NCBI GenBank assembly: GCA_019635415.1
Contig: JAHBZN010000002.1
Coordinates: 62,001 to 126,000, forward strand
DNA: 64,000 bases
Direction of reading: 5' to 3'
DNA from: Ramlibacter sp.
GTDB lineage: Bacteria; Pseudomonadota; Gammaproteobacteria; Burkholderiales; Burkholderiaceae_C
In this document: one piece after another, positions 55,641-63,749 of the stretch
Position numbering within the stretch: the stretch's first letter is position 1
Layout: each line of letters starts with the position of its first letter
Notes under the pieces: generated by a model
What the model saw: only the letters and a program-made list of their open reading frames with translations
Told to the model about the DNA's origin: nothing
The model's database searches: none
Position numbers and translations under genes: made by a program

Positions 55641-58143
55641 CAACGGCATCGGCCGGCCGGCCAAGGTGGCCGTCACCGTGGTGCCGGCGGCCAATGTCAG
55701 CGTCAAGGCCGGGCACGTTTCACGGCTGGTGCAGGCCGGGCACCGGGTGTCGCTGCACGCCAGTGGCAGTGCGCAGGGCCTGACCTATGCCTGGCGCCAG
55801 GTGTCGCCGGCGTTTCCCGCGGTGACGCTGACGGGTGCCGACACCGCCAACCCGTCGTTCACCGCCCCCCTGCTTCTGGCCGGAGGGGTTCTGCGCTTTG
55901 ACGTCACGGCCACCGACCCGGCCACCGGCCGCAACGCCACCGCGCGCACCGCCGTGCAGGTGCAGGCCCCGGCGCCGACGCTGACCCCGGTGTCCGTGCC
56001 CGGGCAGACGCCCAGCCAGGTGCCGCTGGCCGGCGCGTTGCTGCAGCCCATCCAGATTGCGGTGCCGCTGCAGGTGCCGCAGCCCACGCTGGCCGTGCCC
56101 GCGCCCAGCCAGGTCCTGGTGCCCAACAAGGTGCCGCCGCGGGCGCTCATGCTGCTGTCCGCGCCGATGGTGGTGGCCTCAGGCGGCACCAGCGTGCAAC
56201 TGGGTGTGGCCGCCAGCGGCGGGCTGGAGCCCTACCGCTGGGCCTGGACGCAGACTTCGGGCCCGGCCGCCGTGCTGACGGACGCCAGCCAGGAGGTGCT
56301 GACGGTGCAGGTGCCCACGGTGACCAGCACGCAGGCGCTGACCTTCGAGGCCACGCTGACCGACGCCAACGGGTCCCAGCGCAGCGCCGTGGCGGAAGTG
56401 CAGGCCACGCTGGCGCCGCAGACCGCGCCGGCGGGGCCCACGCCGACCCCGATCACGCCGCTGGCCCCGCGCCTGGTGGTGGTGAACGAACCCACGGCCG
56501 TGCTCAACACCACCCTGACCAACGTCACGGTGGTGCAGACAGCCGGCCCGCAAGTGCAGGTCACCCAGCAGGCCTCGGGCGCGGGCACGGTGGTTCTGGT
56601 GACGGCCCCCTTGCTCAAGAACCATGCCGCCCATGCGAGCCTGAAGGTCACGGGCAACAATGCGAAGGGGGAGACCCTGCACTACATCGTTCCGCTTGAG
56701 GTGCTGCGTCCGCAGTCCACCCCGGGGGCACAAACCGCACCGCCCCAGGTGCTGCCGCCGCAGGGCATTCCCAAGCAGGATGACCCGCTGATCTTTGCCG
56801 CTGGCGCCACGGACCGCCATGTGGCGGAAGCCTCGACCGGCGCCCTGGGCGTGGTGGTCCAGGGGGGCAAGGGCAGCGCAACGTACCGCTACGAATGGAC
56901 GTACCTCAAAGCCACGGGCGGCCCTGACATCACGATCAACCGGGCCAACACGTCGCGGGCCAGTTTCAGCACGCCCAATGTGGACGTGCCGACGGTGCTG
57001 CGCTTTCACATCAAGGTGACGGACGGCGCCCAGACCATCGAGCGCGACGTGAACATCACCGTGGATGACTACGCGGCGTCACTGGTCGTGGGCGCGCTCG
57101 CGCCCCTGGCGGTCGACGCGGGCAACAACGTGAGCCTGAGCGCGCCGTCACCCACGGGGGGCGTGCAGTTCCCGAACAGCGACCACTACCACTACAGCAT
57201 CCGGCAGGTGAGCGGGACGGCCGTCACGGTGACTGCGGCCGGCAGCGGCGCGGCCGAGCGCCAGAGCAACTGGACGTTCACCGCCCCCGCGCTCGCGCCC
57301 GGGGCACCGGATGCGGTGTTGCAATTCGAGTTCACGGTCGTTGACCGCGCCGACAACGCCGCCGCGGTCACGCAGCAGGTCACGGTCAAGGCGCCCGTGC
57401 CGCTGGTGCCACCGCCCGTGGCCTCGTTCAACCCGCCGGCAGTCGTTTCGATCACGGCCCGCTCGCTGGCCCTGCAGGCGGGAGCGACCGGTGGGCAGGC
57501 GCCCTACCAGTATGCGTGGACGGTTCAGCCGCAGGTCACGCTCGCCGCGGGCGCGGCGCCCCTGTCCCCGGCACTCGCGGACCTGACCGCCACCGGGGTC
57601 AATCCCACGCTGGTGCTGCCCGACCTGGTGGCGCGGAGCTCGGACATCCTGACCTACAAGCTGGCGGTCACCTTGCGCGTGACCGATGCGGCGGGTGCGG
57701 TGGCCACCTCAGGGCCCCAGCTGATCGACATCCTGTTCAATCTCAGTCGGCGGGGCACGGAGACGCTGCAGTGCGGCGACCTGGCCACCCAGCAGGCTTG
57801 CACCGACCTCGATCTGGTACTGGCCATGACCTCTCCGTGCCCGGATACCCAGCCCTACGCCATGAACGAGATCGTCAAGGTGGGCGTTGACGTGCTGGAG
57901 TTCCGCCGCTGCGTCGACGCGACGGAGGCCTACAACCTCTGGTACCTGGGGAGCCGTGAAAACCCGCTATGCAGACCCTTTGATCCCGCATCGAGGAATT
58001 TGCCTGGCGATTTCACCTGCCATCTGGCCTGCTACGGCGACGGTTGCAACATCGACACCAATCCGCCCAAAAACACCCTGTTGGGCCCGCCCGACTCGCA
58101 TGGCTTTCCTTCGATCGGGGTTCCGGCGCTGTCGGGTCCGTGA
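55543..58143 (+). CDS. Ig/PKD-like repeat surface protein, main body (out of frame with its signal peptide)
   Basis: The open frame from GTG 55543 encodes 866 residues without its own signal peptide; the true body starts about 30 codons earlier, at the duplication. It contains several ~90-residue beta-sandwich repeats of PKD/cadherin-like type, recognisable by recurring W-x-W/Q-x-S-G or YRWAWTQTSGP and YEWTYLKATGG segments, each ending VTDANG/ LRVTDAAG-like turns. The C-terminus (about the last 140 residues) has paired Cys and a distinct domain. Such proteins are outer-surface adhesins or structural proteins. As it stands it could be made only by internal initiation. Confidence 0.8.
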   Translation: MTLANTDTPALSFTAPQVTVNTLLSFELRVTDDNGIGRPAKVAVTVVPAANVSVKAGHVSRLVQAGHRVSLHASGSAQGLTYAWRQVSPAFPAVTLTGADTANPSFTAPLLLAGGVLRFDVTATDPATGRNATARTAVQVQAPAPTLTPVSVPGQTPSQVPLAGALLQPIQIAVPLQVPQPTLAVPAPSQVLVPNKVPPRALMLLSAPMVVASGGTSVQLGVAASGGLEPYRWAWTQTSGPAAVLTDASQEVLTVQVPTVTSTQALTFEATLTDANGSQRSAVAEVQATLAPQTAPAGPTPTPITPLAPRLVVVNEPTAVLNTTLTNVTVVQTAGPQVQVTQQASGAGTVVLVTAPLLKNHAAHASLKVTGNNAKGETLHYIVPLEVLRPQSTPGAQTAPPQVLPPQGIPKQDDPLIFAAGATDRHVAEASTGALGVVVQGGKGSATYRYEWTYLKATGGPDITINRANTSRASFSTPNVDVPTVLRFHIKVTDGAQTIERDVNITVDDYAASLVVGALAPLAVDAGNNVSLSAPSPTGGVQFPNSDHYHYSIRQVSGTAVTVTAAGSGAAERQSNWTFTAPALAPGAPDAVLQFEFTVVDRADNAAAVTQQVTVKAPVPLVPPPVASFNPPAVVSITARSLALQAGATGGQAPYQYAWTVQPQVTLAAGAAPLSPALADLTATGVNPTLVLPDLVARSSDILTYKLAVTLRVTDAAGAVATSGPQLIDILFNLSRRGTETLQCGDLATQQACTDLDLVLAMTSPCPDTQPYAMNEIVKVGVDVLEFRRCVDATEAYNLWYLGSRENPLCRPFDPASRNLPGDFTCHLACYGDGCNIDTNPPKNTLLGPPDSHGFPSIGVPALSGP

Positions 58144-58183
58144 GGGGGGCGGGTGATGGGGCGAGTGGGCTGAGCGCAACGCG

Positions 58184-58555
58184 CTACCACTGCCCCGCTT
58201 CCACCCGGATCGCCACTTCGCAGTCGTCAAAAATCTCGAGCTTGGCGATCTTCACGCGCACGCCCAGCACGCCGGGCAGTTGCATCAGCCGCTGGGCCAG
58301 CTTGCCGATCAGGCTTTCGAGCAGGTTCACATGCTCGGCCGTGCATTCGTCGATGATGATCTGGCGCACCTTGCGGTAGTCCAGCACGTGGGTGATCTCG
58401 TCGTCGCGCGGGCGCAGGTCCTGCACGCCCAGGTTCAACTCGGCGTCCACCTGGATCGGCTGGGGGCTGGTCTTTTCGTGGTCCAGGATGCCCAGGTTGG
58501 CGTCAAAGCGCAGGCCGGTGAGCGTGAGGGTCTGGGTGCCCTGGGTGGGGTTCAT
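58184..58555 (-). CDS. folB: Dihydroneopterin aldolase
   Basis: A 123-residue enzyme of folate synthesis converting dihydroneopterin to 6-hydroxymethyl-dihydropterin. TLTGLRFDANLGILDHEK contains the substrate-binding Glu/His region in the family form. NLLESLIGKLAQRLMQ and VRVKIAKLEIFDDCEVAIRV are the conserved core, the last with the catalytic Lys. Its ATG overlaps the stop of the SDR gene by 4 bp, pairing it with a probable pteridine reductase. Confidence 0.93.
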   Translation of the reverse strand: MNPTQGTQTLTLTGLRFDANLGILDHEKTSPQPIQVDAELNLGVQDLRPRDDEITHVLDYRKVRQIIIDECTAEHVNLLESLIGKLAQRLMQLPGVLGVRVKIAKLEIFDDCEVAIRVEAGQW

Positions 58556-59322
58556 GGCTGCATCAGCGAGAAGTCGCGGTCGAATTTCATCAGGTGCTGG
58601 CCGCCGTCCACCAGCAGGGTGGTGCCGGTGAGGGATTCATTCTCCAGCGCAAATTTCACGGTGGCCGCCACGTCGGCGGGCGTGGACGAGCGGCCCAGCG
58701 GCGACAGCTTGTGCAGGGCCTCGAACTTCTCGTCGCTCAGCATGTGGCTGGTCAGCGTGAGGCCGGGCGCCACGCCCACCACGCGCAGCCGCGGCGCCAG
58801 CGCCTGGGCGAGCAGGGTGTTGGCGGCTTCCAGCGCGGCCTTGGACAGCGTGTAGCTGAAGAAATCCGGGTTGAGGTTCCACAGCTTCTGATCCAGCAGG
58901 TTGACCACGGCGCCCGTGCCATCGCGCGCCTGCAGGTGCGCATGCAGCGCCTGGGCCAGCACCACGGCCGCGCCGGTGTTGGTGCGCAGGTGCGTGTCCA
59001 TGGCCGCATAGCTGAAGCTGGCGGCGCTGTCATGCTGGAACACCGAGGCGTTGTTGACCACGGCGTCGAGCCGGCCCAACTTGGCCAGCACCTGGCCCAC
59101 CAGCCCCCGGGCACTGCCTTCATCCGAAAGATCGGCATGAAAAGCGGCTGAAGTCCCCGCCAGTTGGGCGCAGTCTGCTACTGTTTTGATAGCGTCTTGC
59201 TGCGAGCCACGGTAGTGAATCGCCACCTGCCAGCCGCCCGCGGCCAGCGCCAGTGCGATCTCGCGGCCCAGCCGCCGGGCGGCGCCGGTGACCAGCACGG
59301 TACGCGGAGTGGGTGGGGGCAT
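58552..59322 (-). CDS. Short-chain dehydrogenase, pteridine-reductase (FolM)-like
   Basis: A 256-residue NADPH-binding reductase. TGAARRLGREIALAL, with Arg in place of the usual Gly, is the pteridine-reductase form of the SDR glycine motif. VVNNASVFQHD is the NNAS motif and FSYTLSKAALEA supplies the Tyr-x-x-x-Lys pair. Coupling with folB supports a role in dihydrofolate/dihydromonapterin reduction. A 49-bp dispersed element is read as AIKTVADCAQLAGTSAAF between strand 2 and ADLSD. The frame is open upstream; ATG 59322 gives a normal start, 19 bp from the divergent methyltransferase. Confidence 0.9.
   Translation of the reverse strand: MPPPTPRTVLVTGAARRLGREIALALAAGGWQVAIHYRGSQQDAIKTVADCAQLAGTSAAFHADLSDEGSARGLVGQVLAKLGRLDAVVNNASVFQHDSAASFSYAAMDTHLRTNTGAAVVLAQALHAHLQARDGTGAVVNLLDQKLWNLNPDFFSYTLSKAALEAANTLLAQALAPRLRVVGVAPGLTLTSHMLSDEKFEALHKLSPLGRSSTPADVAATVKFALENESLTGTTLLVDGGQHLMKFDRDFSLMQP
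59145..59193 (-). repeat. Dispersed 49-bp element, copy 7 (in SDR gene)
   Basis: On the minus strand it starts GCTATCAAAACAGTAGC. It is read as AIKTVADCAQLAGTSAA, the usual frame. The end (GGGGACTTCAGCCG) is more worn than in other copies. Confidence 0.75.
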
Positions 59323-59341
59323 TGGGTGACAATCGGCGCGG

Positions 59342-60433
59342 ATGACTGAAGCCCAGAGTTTAACGACCCCCCTCGAAAAGCTGGTGCAGCGGGCGCTGGC
59401 GCAGGCCGGCGGCTGGCTGCCGTTTGACCGCTTCATGGCGCTGGCGCTGTATGCGCCGGGCCTGGGCTACTACGCGAACCACAGCCGCAAGTTCGGCCAG
59501 ATGCCGGCCTCGGGCAGTGACTTCGTGACCGCCCCGGAACTCTCGCCGCTGTTTGGCCGGGCGCTGGCGGTGCAGGTGGCAGACGCCTTGCGCGCCACCG
59601 GCACGCGCGAGGTCTGGGAGTTTGGCGCGGGTTCGGGCGCGCTGGCCGGCCAGTTGCTGGAGGCGCTGGGCGATCAGGTCGAGCGCTACACCATCGTCGA
59701 CCTGTCGGGCACGCTGCGCGAGCGCCAGCAGGCGGCACTGGCCGGCCATGCGCCCCGCGTGCAATGGGCCAGCGAGCTGCCCGCGCAACTGGACGGCGTG
59801 GTGGTGGGCAACGAGGTGCTCGACGCCATGCCCGTCAAGCTGCTGGCGCGCGTCGGTGGGCTGTGGCACGAGCGCGGCGTGGCCTGGCATGACAGCGGCT
59901 GTGCCTGGGCCGACCGGCCCACCGACCTTCGCCCGCCCCTGGAGGTGCCTGGCGAGCACGATTACCTGACCGAGATCCACCCCCAGGCCGAGGCGTTCAT
60001 GCGCACGCTGGCCGACCGGCTGCAGAAGGGGGCGGCCCTTCTGCTGGACTACGGGTTCCCCGAAGCCGAGTACTACCACCCGCAGCGCCACATGGGCACC
60101 CTGATGTGCCATCAAGCCCATCGGGTCGACGGCAACCCGCTGGTCGGCCTTGGCCTGAAGGACATCACCGCCCACGTCAATTTCACCGGCGTGGCGCTGG
60201 CCGCGCAGGAGGCGGGCCTGCCCACGCTCGGGTACGCCACGCAGGCCCGATTCCTCATGAACTGCGGTGTAGTGGATCTGATGGCCGCGGCCAGCGTGGC
60301 CCAGCGCACCGACGCGCTCAAGCTGGTCAACGAGCATGAGATGGGCGAGCTGTTCAAGGTGATTGCGCTGTCCCGCACGGCGGGCTGGGAGCCTGTCGGC
60401 TTTTCACAGGGCGACCGCACCCACACCCTATGA
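59342..60433 (+). CDS. MidA/NDUFAF7-like SAM-dependent methyltransferase
   Basis: A 363-residue protein of the DUF185 family (COG1565). GYYANHSRKFGQ and SDFVTAPELSPLFGRALAVQV are diagnostic. FGAGSGALAGQLLEAL is the SAM-binding motif, and VVVGNEVLDAMPV the family's post-motif. The mitochondrial relative NDUFAF7 methylates an Arg of complex I subunit NDUFS2; the bacterial target is not established. It is transcribed divergently from the SDR gene with only 19 bp between start codons. Confidence 0.92.
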   Translation: MTEAQSLTTPLEKLVQRALAQAGGWLPFDRFMALALYAPGLGYYANHSRKFGQMPASGSDFVTAPELSPLFGRALAVQVADALRATGTREVWEFGAGSGALAGQLLEALGDQVERYTIVDLSGTLRERQQAALAGHAPRVQWASELPAQLDGVVVGNEVLDAMPVKLLARVGGLWHERGVAWHDSGCAWADRPTDLRPPLEVPGEHDYLTEIHPQAEAFMRTLADRLQKGAALLLDYGFPEAEYYHPQRHMGTLMCHQAHRVDGNPLVGLGLKDITAHVNFTGVALAAQEAGLPTLGYATQARFLMNCGVVDLMAAASVAQRTDALKLVNEHEMGELFKVIALSRTAGWEPVGFSQGDRTHTL

Positions 60434-60440
60434 TGGGCGC

Positions 60441-60635
60441 ATGATCCGCTGGCTGCTCGTCATCTTCCTCGCGCTGGTGTTCATCAGCTGGTTCACCCCC
60501 CTGTTGCAGAAGCTCGGGGTGGGCCGCTTGCCCGGGGACCTGCGCTTTCGCCTGTTCGGGCGCGAGTGGTTCATTCCGCTCGCGTCCACCGTGCTGCTGA
60601 GCCTCGTGGCCGGGGTCATCGCCCGATGGCTCTGA
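60441..60635 (+). CDS. DUF2905 small membrane protein
   Basis: A 64-residue protein with two transmembrane spans (residues 3-22, IRWLLVIFLALVFISWF, and 42-62). Between them LGVGRLPGDLRFRLFGREWFIP is the conserved DUF2905 loop, here quoted as RLPGDLRF. Function unknown. It lies 7 bp after the MidA-like gene and 1 bp before the ROK kinase, so all three are one operon. Confidence 0.9.
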   Translation: MIRWLLVIFLALVFISWFTPLLQKLGVGRLPGDLRFRLFGREWFIPLASTVLLSLVAGVIARWL

Positions 60636-60636
60636 C

Positions 60637-61584
60637 ATGACGCTGCGGGCCTGCATCGACATCGGCGGCACCAAGGTGGCCGTGAGCCTGGCGCCACCGG
60701 CCACCGACGCGGCGCGGCCGCCCGAACTGCAGGCGCGCCGCGCCGAACCCACGGCCAAGACCGGCGACAGCGGCGCGCTGGCGCGCCAGATCCTGCGGCT
60801 GCTCGACGAAGCCTGCGCCCAGGCGGGCGTGGCGCCGGCGGATGTCACCCGCGCTGGCGTGTCCTCTTGCGGGCCGTTTGTGCTCCGCGCTGGCGGTGTG
60901 GAACTGGCCACGCCCAACATCTGCGGCGGCCTGGCCGGCCCGGCGCGTGGCCTGCCCAACGACTGGACCCATGTGCCACTGGAGGTGCCACTGCGCCAGC
61001 GGTTCGCCCACCTGCGCGTGGAGAACGACGGCGTGGCCGCGCTGGAGGCGGAGCGCCGCTGGGGCGCGCTGCAGGGCCTGGACCATTGCGCCTACGTGAC
61101 CTGGAGCACCGGCGTGGGCGTGGGCCTGTGCGTGGACGGTCGCGTGCTGCGCGGCAAGAACGGCAACGCCGGTCATGCGGGGCACAGCTTCGTGAGCGAC
61201 ACCGACCTGCACGCGCTGTGCGGCTGCGGCAACCTGGGGGACGTCGAGGGACTGGTGGCCGGCAATGCCGTGGCCCGCCGCTTTGAGGGTGACGCCGCCG
61301 CGCTGCTGGCATCGGCCAGCGCCGGCGACGCCGCAGCCCTGGCGCAGGCGGACGAGCTGTGCCGCGTCATGGGCCGCATGCTCTACAACCTGACCGTCAC
61401 GCTGGACCTGCAGCGCATCAGCCTGGGCGGCAGCGTGTTCTGGCACCACCGCGCGCTGCTGCTGCCCCGCCTGCAGGCCCAGCTCGATGACCGCCTGCCC
61501 GCGCTCACGGCCGGGGTGGAGCTGGTGCCGGCCGGACTGGGCGAGCGTGTGGGGGATTACGCGGCGCTGGCGCTGGTGGATTGA
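60637..61584 (+). CDS. ROK-family sugar kinase
   Basis: A 315-residue kinase/glucokinase-like protein. DIGGTKVAVSLA is the phosphate-binding loop, RVENDGVAALEAE carries the catalytic Asp, and GHAGHSF with CGCGNLGDVEGLV provides the His and Cys ligands of the ROK zinc site. No helix-turn-helix is present, so it is an enzyme rather than a repressor. Glucose, N-acetylglucosamine or N-acetylmannosamine are possible substrates. Its 3' end overlaps cca by 28 bp on the opposite strand. Confidence 0.9.
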   Translation: MTLRACIDIGGTKVAVSLAPPATDAARPPELQARRAEPTAKTGDSGALARQILRLLDEACAQAGVAPADVTRAGVSSCGPFVLRAGGVELATPNICGGLAGPARGLPNDWTHVPLEVPLRQRFAHLRVENDGVAALEAERRWGALQGLDHCAYVTWSTGVGVGLCVDGRVLRGKNGNAGHAGHSFVSDTDLHALCGCGNLGDVEGLVAGNAVARRFEGDAAALLASASAGDAAALAQADELCRVMGRMLYNLTVTLDLQRISLGGSVFWHHRALLLPRLQAQLDDRLPALTAGVELVPAGLGERVGDYAALALVD

Positions 61585-62810
61585 GCCCGCGCCACCGCCG
61601 CCACCCGTGCCTTCTGGATCAATTCACCCACCTTTGGGCCTGTAGCCCCCGCCAATTGGGCACTCTCAGCTATTGATTTGGTAGCAACCGACTGCGCGGC
61701 CGCGAGCGCGGCGAGCAGGCGCGGGCGCTGCGGGTAGGGCTGGTCCTGCAGGCCCAGGCGGCCACGGGCATCGCACTCGCAGGCCAGCAGCACCTGTTCA
61801 AAGCGCTGGGGCTTGCGGAAGGCGTCGCAGCGTTCCAGCAGCCGCACGATGGCGGCGGCGTTGAGGCTTTCGCTGCGGTGCACGTTGCCGTGCTCGCGTG
61901 CCACCACATCGGCCAGTTCGCGGCAGTCGGTGGGCACGCGCAGGCGCTCGCACACGCCCTTGAGCAGGCGCGCGCTGCGCTCCTCGTGGCCGATGTGGCG
62001 CGGCAGCACGTCGGCGGGCGTCGTGCCCTTGCCCAGATCGTGCGTCAGGCAGGCAAAGCGCACGGCCAGCGGCGCGTCCAGCCGCGCGCTCATGTCCAGC
62101 ACCATCATCAGGTGTATGCCGGTGTCCACCTCGGGGTGGTAGTCGGCGCGCTGCGGTACGCCCCACAGTTTGTTCACCTCGGGCAGCAGCACCTGCAGGG
62201 CGCCGCAGTCGCGCAGGACGTCGAACATGCGGGAGGGCTGCTTCTCCATGAGGCCGCGCGCCAGCTCCTGCCATACGCGCTCCGCCACCAGAGCCTCGAC
62301 TTCGCCGTTGGCCACCATCTCGCGCATCAGGGCCTGGGTTTCCGGCGCCACGCTGAAGTCGGCAAAGCGTGCGGCAAAGCGCGCCAGGCGCAGGATGCGC
62401 ACCGGGTCTTCACGGAAGGCATCGGTCACATGGCGCAGCACCCGGGCCTGCAGGTCGCGCTGGCCGCCGTGGGGGTCGATCAGCCCCGCCGTGCCGGTGG
62501 CGCCGGCCGGCTGCGCGATGGCGTTGATGGTGAGGTCGCGCCGGGCCAGGTCGTCTTCCAGCGTGACATCGGGCGCGGCCTGGAAGGCAAAGCCGTGGTA
62601 GCCGCGCGCGGTCTTGCGCTCGGTGCGGGCCAGAGCATATTCCTCGCGTGTCTCGGGGTGCAGGAACACCGGAAAGTCCCGGCCCACGGGCAGGTAGCCC
62701 TGTTCGATCAGGGACTCCGGCGTGCCGCCCACCACGACCCAGTCCTGGTCGCTCACGGCCAGTCCCAGCAAGGCATCGCGCACCGCACCACCCACCCGAT
62801 AAATTTCCAT
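61557..62810 (-). CDS. cca: Multifunctional CCA tRNA nucleotidyltransferase
   Basis: A 417-residue enzyme that builds or repairs the tRNA 3' CCA end, and carries an HD phosphohydrolase domain. GGAVRDALLGL and SDQDWVVVGG (catalytic Asp-x-Asp) form the head; RRDLTINAIA and the amino-acid template EDPVRILRLARFAARF follow. The HD domain shows CLTHDLGKGTTP and a further His. A 49-bp dispersed element near the C-terminus (VATKSIAESAQLAGATG) lengthens the protein. The frame is open upstream; ATG 62810 gives MEIYRVGGAVRD. Confidence 0.95.
   Translation of the reverse strand: MEIYRVGGAVRDALLGLAVSDQDWVVVGGTPESLIEQGYLPVGRDFPVFLHPETREEYALARTERKTARGYHGFAFQAAPDVTLEDDLARRDLTINAIAQPAGATGTAGLIDPHGGQRDLQARVLRHVTDAFREDPVRILRLARFAARFADFSVAPETQALMREMVANGEVEALVAERVWQELARGLMEKQPSRMFDVLRDCGALQVLLPEVNKLWGVPQRADYHPEVDTGIHLMMVLDMSARLDAPLAVRFACLTHDLGKGTTPADVLPRHIGHEERSARLLKGVCERLRVPTDCRELADVVAREHGNVHRSESLNAAAIVRLLERCDAFRKPQRFEQVLLACECDARGRLGLQDQPYPQRPRLLAALAAAQSVATKSIAESAQLAGATGPKVGELIQKARVAAVARAQSTSASAA
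61637..61685 (-). repeat. Dispersed 49-bp element, copy 8 (in cca)
   Basis: On the minus strand it starts GCTACCAAATCAATAGC and ends GGGGGCTACAGGCC; this is the cleanest copy. It is read as ATKSIAESAQLAGATG in the usual frame. In this copy both other sense frames contain stop codons. Confidence 0.87.
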
Positions 62811-62852
62811 GAGGGCAGTGTAGCGGCGCGGCCCGCGCAGCCGCACCGCGGC

Positions 62853-63749
62853 TCAGGCGACCGTTTGCAGGGCCTGCCAGACCGCCCGTGCGCGTCCGGC
62901 CATGGCCGGTGGCGCGGGGGGCAGCGGCAGCCGGCATTCGCCCACGTCCTGGCCCAGCTCGCGCAGCAGGGCCTTGATCGACATGGAGAACACCGATTCG
63001 TCGGAGTTGATGAAGGCAAACGACCCCAGCAGCCGGGCGTGGATGGCCCGGGCGCCGGCCACGTCGCCGCGCTGGAAGGCGGCGAACATCTGCTGGAACT
63101 GTGGCCCGGTCCAGTGCGTGCTCGTGCCCACCACCCCCACGGCGCCACACGCCAGCAGGGGCAGGGTGAAGGGGTCGTCGCCCGAATACAGGTCAAAGTG
63201 CTCGCCCGCCTGCGCGACCAGCGCGGCCGCGGCGGGCGGATCGCCGGTCGCGTCCTTGAAGGCCACGATGTTGTGCACCTCACGCAGCAGGCGCAGCAGC
63301 ACATCGGGGCTGATGCGCCGGCCAGTGCGCACCGGCACGTCGTAAATCATCACGGGCAGGTCGGTGGCGGCGGCGCAGGCGCGCAGGTGGGCCTCGATGC
63401 CGGCCTGCGGCGGCCGGTTGTAGTAGGGGCTCACGATCAGCACGCCGGCGGCGCCCAGGTCGCGCGCCTGGCGTGTCAGCGCCACGCTGTGGGCCGTGTC
63501 GTTGCTGCCCATGCCGGCCACCACGGGCACGGTCACGGCCTCGCTCACGGCGCGGATCAGGTCACAGCGCTCGTCGTCGGTGAGCGTGGAGGCCTCGCCG
63601 GTGGTGGCGGCCACCACCAGCCCGTCATTGCCGTGCTCCACCAGCCACCGCGCCAGGCGGCGTGCGGCGTCCAGGTCGAGCCGGCCCTGCGCGTCGAACG
63701 GCGTGACCATGGCGCTCATGACGGCGCCGAAATACCGGGGCGCGCTCAT
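62853..63749 (-). CDS. dapA: 4-hydroxy-tetrahydrodipicolinate synthase
   Basis: A 298-residue TIM-barrel aldolase catalysing the first step of lysine/diaminopimelate synthesis from pyruvate and aspartate semialdehyde. TTGEASTLTDDE is the proton-relay Thr-Thr region. VMIYDVPVRTGRRIS contains the catalytic Tyr and pyruvate-binding Arg, and VAFKDATGD the Schiff-base Lys near 161. Related sialate or 2-keto-3-deoxy sugar aldolases are possible, but the wording fits DapA. The ATG overlaps the GST gene by 4 bp. Confidence 0.9.
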   Translation of the reverse strand: MSAPRYFGAVMSAMVTPFDAQGRLDLDAARRLARWLVEHGNDGLVVAATTGEASTLTDDERCDLIRAVSEAVTVPVVAGMGSNDTAHSVALTRQARDLGAAGVLIVSPYYNRPPQAGIEAHLRACAAATDLPVMIYDVPVRTGRRISPDVLLRLLREVHNIVAFKDATGDPPAAAALVAQAGEHFDLYSGDDPFTLPLLACGAVGVVGTSTHWTGPQFQQMFAAFQRGDVAGARAIHARLLGSFAFINSDESVFSMSIKALLRELGQDVGECRLPLPPAPPAMAGRARAVWQALQTVA

